Translations under genes and position numbers: made by a program
The notes under the pieces: model-generated
What the model was told of the DNA's origin: nothing
The model's database searches: none
The model's input: the letters and a program-made list of their open reading frames with translations, nothing else
Source: Paracoccus sp. N5
Lineage (GTDB): Bacteria; Pseudomonadota; Alphaproteobacteria; Rhodobacterales; Rhodobacteraceae
Direction of reading: 5' to 3'
Length of the DNA stretch: 64,000 nt
Assembly (NCBI RefSeq): GCF_000371965.1
Contig: NZ_AQUO01000001.1
Span: forward strand, 1,172,001 to 1,236,000
Shown: piece after piece, positions 34,753 to 42,320 of the stretch
How the letters are laid out: every line of letters starts with the position of its first letter
Numbering within the stretch: position 1 is the first letter of the stretch

Positions 34753-36965
34753 GTAATCCCGCTTCCTGGGTTTCCCTGGCCCGTCATGCCATCCGCCGCC
34801 TGCGGGACGATCTGGCCGAGAGGCTGACCCCGTCCTGGGATCCCGCGCTCGACCCGGAAGACATGGATCTGCCCGACTTGCTGGAGGCCGCCATGTCGCC
34901 TCCGGGATCCGCCGCGCTTGATGCCCTGAACACCAGCCCCGCCGCGCAGAACGTCTCCCCGGAGGAATACGAGGCAATCGCGGAAGCCGGAGGCGATCCT
35001 GCCGCCACCGTCGCCAATGGCGCGTCGCAGCCCCGCATCCTTCTGCCGGCCAGCAAGCTGATCCCGCTGCTGCGCCTTGCCGCCAGTATTGGCAGCCTCG
35101 AGGGCCGTGATGCGATGCTGGTGCCGGGCGCCATCACCGTGATCGAAGGCATCCCGGGCAACCTGGTCGATGCGCTCAAGAAGCTGCTGCCGCATGCATT
35201 GCCGACCGGCTGGTCACTGGCCATGTCCATGGGCCGGCTGCCTCGCGACAAGCCGTATCTGCTGGTGCTGGGTCCGGAGCTCATGAACGGCAAGATCTCC
35301 GAGCACGCCGGACGCGGGTTTGCGGCGGAACTCGCCACGGCGATCGACATGCGGGTTCCGATCCTGATCCTGCTGCCGGATGTGGCGACAGCACCGCCGG
35401 TGCTGCGCCACCCGCCTGTCGAGCGACGGGCATTTGCGCCTCTGTCGGCTGAGATCCTGATCACCGCGCTCCGCGCCACGCACAGCGCCACCGGCCGAAT
35501 CGACGAGGCCGCGGTGCGCGCCGCCCTGCCGGACGATGCCGCGCTGTCCGAACTGGAGCCGCTGGCCCTTGGTCTCGCGATGCGGGTGCCGACCGCGAAG
35601 GCGGTCGCCGAGCGGATTGCCGCCCTCACGGTCAAGGCGCCACGCGCTGCGGCTGACGGCCCCTGGCTCGAGGACATCCACGGCGACAGTCCGGCACTGC
35701 GCGCGGCGCGGCAGATCGTGCGCGACCTGCGCGCATGGAAGACCGGCGAGGTCGGCTGGCAGGATCTGACCCGCACGCTACTGCTTTACGGGCCACCCGG
35801 CACCGGCAAGAGCTGGATCGCCCGCGCCATGGGCAATTCCGCAGGCTTCTCGGTCGTCACCGGAACCTTCGGCCAGTGGCAGGCCGCAGGCCATCTCGGC
35901 GACATGCTGCGCGAGATGCGCCGGACCTTCGCCGAGGCGCGGTCCAAAGCCCCGACCGTGCTGATCATCGACGAGATCGATGCCGCCGGCTCGCGCGACG
36001 ATCGCGATCAGCACAACCGCTCCTACCGCACGCAGGTGATCAACGCGTTCCTGGCCGAGATGGACAGCATCGCCAAGGAAGAAGGCGTCATCGTGATCGG
36101 CACCTGCAACCATCCGGAAATGATCGATCCGGCGGTGCTGCGCGCGGGCCGGTTTGATATGAAGGTCGCCCTGCCCCTGCCCGATGTCGAGGGCCTCTTC
36201 GGCGTCTTCCGGCACTGCCTGCCCGACTGGCGCGAGGCCGATCTGCGCGATCTCGCGGCGCGCGCCGTCGGCTGCTCGGCGGCAGATGTCGACGCGGCCA
36301 TCCGGCAGACGCGGGCGACGGCACGGGGGCAAAAACGGGCGATGACCCTCGACGACCTGCGCCAGGTCTTCGTCCTCGACCACGACCCCGCCATCGACCG
36401 CCGCGTCGCCCTGCATGAATGCGGCCACGCCATCGCCTGCGCGGCCCTCCGCCTCGGCCCGGTGCGCCGCATTTTCCTGGGCCGCGATGGCGACGGCGGC
36501 ACGGTGTTCGATGCGGATGCCAAACATGGCTTGCTCAGTGATCTGCAGGACCGCCTGGTGCAGATGCTGGCCGGACGCGCGGCCGAGCGTCTGATCCTGG
36601 GCGATGTCTCGGCCGGCGCGGGCGGCAGCGCCGACTCCGATCTAGCCCGGGCGACGATGATCGCCACGTCGATCCAGACACGCTACGGGCTTGGCGCCCA
36701 GGGCCCGGTCTGGACCGCAGATCCCGATACCTTGATCGCGCTGGACCCCGACGTGCTGTTTCGTGTCCGCCGCGAGCTGGAGGCTGCCGAGAAGCGCGCC
36801 GCGCAGATCCTCAGCACCCATCGTTCCCTGCTCGAGGAGATGGCCGAGACGCTGATGGCCTCGCGCGACATGGACCGCACCGAGGCCCAGGACTGGCTCG
36901 CCCGGGTGCGCAATGCGGCAGCGGATGAAGACCATGACGCGCGCCCTGCGCAGCAACCGCAATAG
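34698..36965 (+). CDS. Soluble FtsH-like AAA+ ATPase / M41-type zinc protease
   Basis: A 755-residue protein with a long N-terminal region of no known family (1-300), an AAA+ domain and a C-terminal metallopeptidase. Walker A GPPGTGKS is at 365-372, Walker B LIIDEID at 422-428, and the second region of homology reads IGTCNHPEMIDPAVLRAGRFD. The zinc motif HECGH is at 573-577, and GGSADSDLARATMIATSIQ supplies the third ligand Asp. Unlike FtsH, no N-terminal TM helices are visible, so it should be cytosolic. The ATG at 34698 is the first before protein-like sequence; the upstream frame is the repeat-rich gap. Likely role: ATP-driven degradation of a specific partner. Confidence 0.8.
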   Translation: MTQTNATNPRNPDPNSGSRNPASWVSLARHAIRRLRDDLAERLTPSWDPALDPEDMDLPDLLEAAMSPPGSAALDALNTSPAAQNVSPEEYEAIAEAGGDPAATVANGASQPRILLPASKLIPLLRLAASIGSLEGRDAMLVPGAITVIEGIPGNLVDALKKLLPHALPTGWSLAMSMGRLPRDKPYLLVLGPELMNGKISEHAGRGFAAELATAIDMRVPILILLPDVATAPPVLRHPPVERRAFAPLSAEILITALRATHSATGRIDEAAVRAALPDDAALSELEPLALGLAMRVPTAKAVAERIAALTVKAPRAAADGPWLEDIHGDSPALRAARQIVRDLRAWKTGEVGWQDLTRTLLLYGPPGTGKSWIARAMGNSAGFSVVTGTFGQWQAAGHLGDMLREMRRTFAEARSKAPTVLIIDEIDAAGSRDDRDQHNRSYRTQVINAFLAEMDSIAKEEGVIVIGTCNHPEMIDPAVLRAGRFDMKVALPLPDVEGLFGVFRHCLPDWREADLRDLAARAVGCSAADVDAAIRQTRATARGQKRAMTLDDLRQVFVLDHDPAIDRRVALHECGHAIACAALRLGPVRRIFLGRDGDGGTVFDADAKHGLLSDLQDRLVQMLAGRAAERLILGDVSAGAGGSADSDLARATMIATSIQTRYGLGAQGPVWTADPDTLIALDPDVLFRVRRELEAAEKRAAQILSTHRSLLEEMAETLMASRDMDRTEAQDWLARVRNAAADEDHDARPAQQPQ

Positions 36966-37615
36966 AGACAGACGGGTGGCGCCCGCCTCACGCGATCGCG
37001 CGTCACCCTGTCGAATCGCACCCCCGCGAAGAAAGAGACCAAAACAAAAAACAAAAGAGAGCGGCAGAGCCGCCAATCAAAAATCCAAAACCAAAAACGG
37101 CGCTCCCTGCGGCGGGCACCGCCCGCCCATTCCATTCCCACGGGATAAAAAAGAAGGAACGTAAAGACCAGGAACCAAAAATCAAAAGACCCGAGTAACA
37201 CATCCGTCGTTTCGGCAAGGCCGCAGCAGGAGCGAGAACGACAGCGGCGCCTGAAGTGCTGTCCTTTGGCAGGGTGCGCTGCCGGGCATCGCTATCCCGC
37301 CAACGCGCCCTAAAATCCGGATAATTCGCGCCCGAGGTTTCGTTGCGCCCGCCGATCGCCCCCCGGCAATCAGGATGCAGGCATCGCGTGCCCCCATGAG
37401 CCGCAGTCGTCTCTCGCCCACCCCTCTGGCGCGTGAGATTTCCGTATTTTCAGCCGGTTATCCACATTCATGCAACCCGAGAACCGTGGTTTCAACTTAG
37501 AGAACCTCTCCATGCCCTATGATCATCTGAGCAGCAGCGGGGCCGTTCCCGCACAGGATCATCATCAGCGAACGCCGGCGGGCCATGTCCCACGGCGCAG
37601 GGAGCAACTCGGCCC
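36966..37615. other. Noncoding A-rich stretch upstream of the recombinase
   Basis: Most of the 885-bp gap before the recombinase has no credible gene. Bases 37021-37200 are strikingly A-rich for this genome, with repeated words of the type CCAAAACAAAAAACAAAAG, ATCAAAAATCCAAAACCAAA and ACCAAAAATCAAAAGA. They surround a perfect seven-base-pair hairpin (GGCGGGC-ACC-GCCCGCC, 37111-37127). Possible uses are an origin, a recombination site or an RNA; none is proven. Confidence 0.5.
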
Positions 37616-37816
37616 ATGGCACGAGACCGGAGAGATATTGCCGACAGGGAGGATGCCGCAAAGGCGACGACTGTCCCGTCGGCGCCTCCGGCCGACAAAG
37701 CCCTTGCCGGGAATCGGCAAGCCGCGCAGCATCACGACCAGCTGCTTGCCCTCGTCCGGGCGCTGGCCCGCGATGCTGCCCGCGCCGATCACGCCACTGA
37801 GCGCGGCGCCCCCTGA
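37616..37816 (+). CDS. Possible small helical protein upstream of the recombinase
   Basis: A 66-codon frame ending 34 bp before the recombinase start. It is strongly charged and helical (RRDIADREDAAKATT, then HHDQLLALVRALARDAARADHA) with a GGAG about 12 bases before the ATG. Composition looks like real protein rather than shadow. No family recognised. It may be a recombination directionality factor or simply a co-transcribed hypothetical. Confidence 0.4.
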   Translation: MARDRRDIADREDAAKATTVPSAPPADKALAGNRQAAQHHDQLLALVRALARDAARADHATERGAP

Positions 37817-37850
37817 CGATTGACCTTCCACTCCGCACGGAGATCCGCCC

Positions 37851-39548
37851 ATGACCCTGCGCGCCGTCATCTACGCCCGCTATTCCTCCGACCTGCAAAA
37901 CGCCGCCTCTATCGAGGACCAGATCCGGCTCTGCCGCGAACGCGCCGCCCGCGAAGGTTGGCAGATCGTCGGCAGCTACGAGGACGCCGCCACCTCCGGC
38001 GCCTCGCTGATGCGTCCCGGCATCCAGCGCCTGCAGCAGGATGCCCGCGAGCGGCGCTTCGACGTCGTGATCTCCGAAGCCCTCGACCGGCTGTCGCGCA
38101 ACCAGGCCGATATCGCCAGCCTCTACCAGAACCTGACCTTCGCCGGCGTGGCCATCGAGACCCTGGCCGAGGGCCGCATCGACGAGATGCATATCGGGCT
38201 GAAAGGCACGATGAACGCGCTGTTCCTGAAGGACCTCGCGGCCAAGACCCGCCGGGGCCTGCGCGGCCGCGTGGAGGCCGGCAAATCCGGCGGCGGTAAC
38301 GCCTATGGCTACACCGTCCTGCGCCATATGGGCGAGGACGGCGAGATCAGGCGCGGCGACCGACAGATCAATGAGGACGAAGCCGCCATCGTGCGGCGGA
38401 TCTTCACCGCCTATGCCGAAGGGATGTCGCCGAACCGCATCGCCGATCAATTGAACCGCGAAGGCATCCCCGGCCCGCGCGGCCGGGCCTGGGACAAATC
38501 CACCATCCACGGCAATCCCAAGCGCGGCACCGGCGTGCTCAACAACGAGATCTATGTCGGCCGCCTGGTCTGGAACCGGCAGAGCTTCGTGAAGGACCCC
38601 GCCACCGGCAAGCGCCAGGCCCGTCCGAACCCGGAATCCGAATGGATCGTCACCGAGGTCCCGGAACTGCGGATCATCGACCAGTCCCTCTGGGACCGGG
38701 TGAAGACCCGCCAGGAGGGTCGCAAGATCGAACAGACCGACAAGGAAGCCTGGGAACGCCGCAAGCCGCGCTTCCTGCTCACCGGCCTGGTCAAATGCGG
38801 CTGCTGCGGCGGCGGTTTCTCGACCGTGGGCAAGGACCGTTTCGGCCGCTCGAACTCGCGCAACAAGGGCAAATCGGTCTGCACGAACCGCACCGGCATC
38901 ACCCGTCAGGATCTGGAGGACCGGATCCTCACCATCCTCTCCGAGCGGCTGATGGACCCGGAACTGGTGAAGGTCTTCGCCGCCGAATACATCGCCGAGC
39001 GCAATCGCCTGGCCGCCAGACATGTCGATGACCGGGCGGTCAAGGAGAAGGAGCTGGCCAAGATCATCAGGGACCAGGACGTGCTGGTGAACGCGCTCCT
39101 CTCCGGCCTGCCGCCCGAACGCATCAAGGCCAAGCTGGAACAGCTGGAGACCCGCCAGAAGCACCTGGAACGGGACCTGGCCACCGCCCCGGCCCCGGCG
39201 GCACTGACCCGGATCCACCCCAGGATGGCGGAGAACTGGCAGGAGCGGATCCGGGCGCTGATCGCCGGGCTGACGGAACCGGAGGCCGAGGGCGAGGCTC
39301 GCGAGGCGATCCGGGGCCTGATCGAGAAGATCGTGGCGACGCCGGTGCCGACCAAGGGCAGGCGGATGCGCCTCGAACTGGTGCTGCACGGCGATCTAGC
39401 GGGGATCTTGGCGCTGAGCCTGAATGCGGATCGGCTGTCCGGACAGCAAAAAACCTCCTGCGAACAGGAGGTTATGGAAAGTGCAGGATTTCTGGTTGCG
39501 GGGGCACGCAACCGCCGTAGCCTACCGGAACTTCGATGTGCCGTTTGA
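37851..39548 (+). CDS. Large serine recombinase / site-specific integrase
   Basis: A 565-residue recombinase. The N-terminal resolvase domain (1-150) has the catalytic Ser in IYARYSSDLQ (residue 12) and ALDRLSRNQADIASLYQ. A recombinase domain follows (GNAYGYTVLRH, GMSPNRIADQLNREGIPGPRG, LNNEIYVGRLVWNR; 155-265), then a zinc ribbon (KCGCCGGGFSTVG ... SVCTN, about 310-345) and a coiled coil (385-450). Such enzymes integrate and excise mobile elements through short att sites. It probably marks the right end of the accessory segment. Its last 30 codons overlap two inverted repeats, which suggests the integration junction lies there. Confidence 0.92.
   Translation: MTLRAVIYARYSSDLQNAASIEDQIRLCRERAAREGWQIVGSYEDAATSGASLMRPGIQRLQQDARERRFDVVISEALDRLSRNQADIASLYQNLTFAGVAIETLAEGRIDEMHIGLKGTMNALFLKDLAAKTRRGLRGRVEAGKSGGGNAYGYTVLRHMGEDGEIRRGDRQINEDEAAIVRRIFTAYAEGMSPNRIADQLNREGIPGPRGRAWDKSTIHGNPKRGTGVLNNEIYVGRLVWNRQSFVKDPATGKRQARPNPESEWIVTEVPELRIIDQSLWDRVKTRQEGRKIEQTDKEAWERRKPRFLLTGLVKCGCCGGGFSTVGKDRFGRSNSRNKGKSVCTNRTGITRQDLEDRILTILSERLMDPELVKVFAAEYIAERNRLAARHVDDRAVKEKELAKIIRDQDVLVNALLSGLPPERIKAKLEQLETRQKHLERDLATAPAPAALTRIHPRMAENWQERIRALIAGLTEPEAEGEAREAIRGLIEKIVATPVPTKGRRMRLELVLHGDLAGILALSLNADRLSGQQKTSCEQEVMESAGFLVAGARNRRSLPELRCAV
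39446..39473 (-). terminator. Perfect hairpin inside the 3' end of the recombinase gene
   Basis: AACCTCCTG (39452-39460) and CAGGAGGTT (39465-39473) pair perfectly around CGAA. Six consecutive A on the left side make it a good rho-independent terminator for minus-strand transcription entering from the IS region. It lies within the last 35 codons of the recombinase. Confidence 0.65.
39493..39513. other. Inverted repeat resembling a tRNA 3' end, candidate att site
   Basis: GGTTGCG (39494-39500) and CGCAACC (39507-39513) are perfect inverted repeats separated by GGGGCA. Read on the minus strand, 39506-39493 is TGCCCCCGCAACCA, identical in form to the acceptor end plus CCA of an initiator-type tRNA. 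No tRNA body is attached. Integrases often recombine at tRNA 3' ends, so this may be an att core, but chance is possible. Confidence 0.3.
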
Positions 39549-39939
39549 TGCTGACCGGCACTGGGGGTCTGCGGGGTGGAGCGGGCGGCTCCTGAAACCG
39601 GTCATCTCGAGTTCGCTGCGAGATTGGCTACGTGAACGTCGACGTTGACCAAGCTTCATAGCGTCAAAACGCTTTAAGGTGCTTTCAATCGCTCACCCCG
39701 TGCCAACAGAAGCCAGTGGCCAACATGCTCTTGACGTAGTTAGTTGAACGTCCATTGCCAGTGCAAAAAAAATCCCAATTATCCACGAGAAAAAGCGGTG
39801 CTTTTGGGTATGCTAGGTGTTCAGTCCCGGCATTTGGTGGATCGGGTTCAGGATGAATCTGTCTGGCTCTGATGTCCAGATCTTGCAGATGTATTCGTAG
39901 GGTAATCCTCCCCGTTTTAACGGGGCTCGATCGTAGAAC

Positions 39940-40767
39940 TCACGCGGCCATTTTTAGCTTCATGGCGGGTGTGACGCCGCCAATGCCCATGTTGGGGCGT
40001 TCGTTGTTGTAGGTCCATAGCCATTCGGTAGCGATCTGCTGCACCTCCTCGATGGTTTCAAAGATGTAGAGGTCCAGCCATTCGTGCCGGACCGTTCGGT
40101 TGTAGCGCTCGACGTAGGCGTTCTGTTGCGGCTTTCCGGGCTGGATGTAGCTCAGGGCGATGCCCTGCTTCTCAGCCCAGATCGTCAGCGTGGAACTGAC
40201 ATATTCGGGGCCGTTGTCCACCCTGATCGCCAGAGGCTTGCCGCGCCATTCGATGATCTGGTTCAGGGACCGGACGACCCGCTCGGCAGGCAGCGAGAAG
40301 TCGACCTCGATGCCAAGGCCTTCGCGGTTGAAGTCGTCCAGCACGTTCAGAAGCCGGAATTGCCGCCCGTCGGCCAGGCGGTCGGCCATGAAATCCATCG
40401 ACCAGACCAGGTTCGGGGCATCCGGTACCGCCAGTTCCTCGGGCTTCTCGCGCTTGAGACGTCGCCGCGGCTTGATGCGCAGGTTCAGTTCCAGCTCGCA
40501 GTAGATCCGGTGGACCCGCTTGTGGTTCCAGACATGCCCCTTCACGTTCCGCAGGTGCAGGAAACACAGGCCGAAGCCCCACGTCTTGTGGACGTTGGTC
40601 AGCCCCACCAGCAGGTCGGCGATCATCTCGTTCTCGTCGTCGCGCTTCGGGCTGTAGCGGAAACAGGTCTCGCTGACGCCGAACGCACGACAAGCCAGCG
40701 CAATGCTGACCCCCTTCATCGCCACCGCCTTCTCGGCCAACTCCCGGCGCTGAGCTGGCCGCGTCAC
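39940..40767 (-). CDS. IS3-family transposase OrfB (DDE integrase domain)
   Basis: The 275-residue catalytic half of the IS3 transposase. It has RAFGVSETCFRY and YGYRR-like WGFGLCFLHLR HTH_21 text at the N-terminus, then the rve core: VWSMDFMADRLADGRQFRLLN (first Asp), IRVDNGPEYVSSTL (second Asp) and QQNAYVERYNRTVRHEWL (Glu). It has no ATG; the track start is a GTG inside an A6G slippery run shared with OrfA (GGAAAAAAGTGA). It is most likely made as an OrfAB fusion by -1 frameshifting. Confidence 0.93.
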   Translation of the reverse strand: MTRPAQRRELAEKAVAMKGVSIALACRAFGVSETCFRYSPKRDDENEMIADLLVGLTNVHKTWGFGLCFLHLRNVKGHVWNHKRVHRIYCELELNLRIKPRRRLKREKPEELAVPDAPNLVWSMDFMADRLADGRQFRLLNVLDDFNREGLGIEVDFSLPAERVVRSLNQIIEWRGKPLAIRVDNGPEYVSSTLTIWAEKQGIALSYIQPGKPQQNAYVERYNRTVRHEWLDLYIFETIEEVQQIATEWLWTYNNERPNMGIGGVTPAMKLKMAA

Positions 40768-41027
40768 TTTTTTCCAAGAGCCTCTCGAAGCAGATCAGCC
40801 TGCATGCTGAGATCGGCGAACATGCGCTTCAGCCGCCGGTTCTCGTCCTCAAGTGCCTTCATCTGGCTCATCATGGACGCATCCATGCCGCCATACTTGG
40901 CCCGCCACTTGTAAAACGTCGCGCTGCTGATCCCATGCTCGCGGCACAGCTCGGGAACGGCCAGCCCGCCCTCGGCCTGACGCAGCACGCCCATAATCTG
41001 GGCTTCGGTGAAACGGCTCTTCTTCAT
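40764..41027 (-). CDS. IS3-family transposase OrfA (DNA-binding)
   Basis: An 87-residue HTH_Tnp_1 protein: MKKSRFTEAQIMGVLRQAE, VPELCREHGISSATFYKWRAK, then a leucine-zipper-like LEDENRRLKRMFADLSMQADLL. It binds the terminal repeats. The ATG at 41027 has GAGGAG six bases upstream. It ends at GGAAAAAAG-TGA, where -1 slippage would enter OrfB. Confidence 0.93.
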   Translation of the reverse strand: MKKSRFTEAQIMGVLRQAEGGLAVPELCREHGISSATFYKWRAKYGGMDASMMSQMKALEDENRRLKRMFADLSMQADLLREALGKK

Positions 41028-42029
41028 CGGAATCTCCTCGTCCATCTTGCCGAGAAAATTCTACCTTCGCATCCCCTTAACCACAGGGAGGATTACCGTA
41101 GGGCGTGAGACCGCCGAGGGTCTTGAGCCTTCGAGCGAAGTTGTAGGCTGCCATGAAGTCTGCGAGGTGCGTTCGCAGCTGGTCGTGGGTTTCGTAATGG
41201 AAGCGTTTGACGGTGGCATCCTTGATTGTCCTGTTCATCCGTTCGACCTGGCCGTTGGTCCAAGGGTGGTTGGGCTTTGTCAGACGGTGCTCGATACCAT
41301 TGGCCTCGCAGATCATGTCGAAGCGCATCGGCCGGGAGGTGATCGTGTTCCTGTTTCGCGGCTGCTCTGCGAACTGGATCCCGTTGTCCGTGAGAATGGT
41401 ATGGACCGAGTAGGGCACGGCTTCGAGCATATGCTGAAGGAACTCCCAGGCTGTCTTCCTGTCGGCCTTGTCGACGAGTTGGGTCACGGCGAACTTGCTC
41501 GTCCGGTCGATGCCGACGAACAAATATAGTTTGCCTTCAGCTGTTTGCACCTCGGCGATGTCGATGTGAAAGAAGCCGATCGGGTAGCGTTTGAACTTCG
41601 ACCGCTTCGGCTTGTCACCTTCCATATCAGGCAAGCGCGAGATGCCATGCCGTTGCAGGCACCGATGCAGCGCAGATCGCGTCAGGTGGGGTATCGAAGG
41701 CTGCAGGGCGTAAAGGCAATCGTCCAAGGGCAGAAGTGTATGCCGTCTGAACGCCACGATCGCCGCCTCTTCGGCCTCTGACAGAACCGTCGAACGAGGC
41801 TCTGTCGGCCCGGTCTTCAAGTCTTCGACCGTCGCGCGCTTGCGCCACTTCGCAACGGTCTTGGGGTTGATGCCCAACTCCCGGCTCAGCTGCGCGAGCG
41901 AAGCCTGCGATCGCTGTATTGCTGCTCGGACAGCGTGCGTGGTCGTGGCGCTTCCGTGACGAACTTGTCCCATAGGGCATCCTTCCATTCCAAAGAAAGG
42001 ATCGCACCATCAAACCGTGGGATCAAACA

Positions 42030-42288
42030 CCTAGTGGCCTCACGGCAATATGACCTCGCCGATTTCACGTCCTGGTTTCCGCACAAGTTGCTTCCGATAT
42101 GATTCTGGGGCGGTTGAAGCGCAAATGCAGAAAGCCTCCCGGATGAAGATTGGGCGTCTGTAGAATACAGATATTTCTTGCTGCAGGGCGCGCATTGGAC
42201 ACTGTTTCGCAATGTCGACCGTGCTCAATCTTTCTCCGTCAGCAAGAACAGGTTGCTCGTAGAACATCACCAAAGCCAAATTCTCACA
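42030..42288. other. Intergenic between the IS481 and the porin terminator
   Basis: About 260 bp without a credible gene. Short frames on both strands have no recognisable content. It is presumably the flank into which the IS481 inserted, combined with whatever remains of the original porin-downstream sequence. Confidence 0.4.
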
Positions 42289-42312
42289 GGGGCCGTCCTT
42301 TCGGACGGCCCC
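42289..42312 (-). terminator. Rho-independent terminator of the porin/ABC operon
   Basis: GGGGCCGTCC (42289-42298) and GGACGGCCCC (42303-42312) form a perfect ten-base-pair stem with a four-base loop, just past the porin stop on the minus strand. The T-run is poor, but stem strength and position support termination. Confidence 0.7.
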
Positions 42313-42320
42313 GCTTCGCT

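Larger units (their letters stand above)
39901..41097 (-). mobile_element. IS3-family (IS407-like) insertion sequence nested in the IS481
   Basis: The element is 1197 bp. The left end is GGTAATCCTCCC followed by CGTTTTAACGGGG; the right end, read inward, is GGTAATCCTCCC followed by TGTGGTTAAGGGG. It is flanked on both sides by the 4-bp direct repeat GTAG (39897-39900 and 41098-41101). OrfA and OrfB are both intact, so it looks recent and probably active. Confidence 0.93.
39813..41973 (-). pseudogene. IS481-family transposase, interrupted by IS3 element
   Basis: Codons for an IS481-type DDE transposase run from the ATG at 41973 to 41098 (HTH LAQLSRELGINPKTVAKWRK; catalytic core FFHIDIAEVQTAEGKLYLFVG; TDNGIQF; HPWTNGQVERMNRTIKDAT). 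They stop inside the motif LTPY where the IS3 element inserted. The missing C-terminus lies on the far side, 39900-39813, reading EYICKIWTSEPDRFILNPIH then QMPGLNT and a TAG. Removing the IS3 and one GTAG copy restores LTPYEYICK exactly. The final TAG uses bases of the flanking CTAG target. Inactive as it stands. Confidence 0.92.
39818..42029 (-). mobile_element. IS481-family insertion sequence (split)
   Basis: The ends are TGTTCAGTCCC (39818 onward) and GGGATCAAACA (ending 42029), imperfect terminal inverted repeats that continue inward. Both sides are flanked by CTAG within an NCTAGN context: GCTAGG at 39812-39817 and CCTAGT at 42030-42035. NCTAGN is the known target of IS481-type elements. 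Without the nested IS3 and its duplicated GTAG the element is about 1.01 kb, normal for the family. Confidence 0.88.

Noticed and set aside
37470..37823. 117-codon frame before the recombinase
   Set aside because: Translation is low-complexity Arg/Pro-rich; the overlapping 66-codon frame at 37616 looks more protein-like and is listed instead.
39493..39513. A tRNA gene at the end of the recombinase
   Set aside because: Only the 14-base acceptor-end-like sequence is present; no D, anticodon or T arms can be folded around it.
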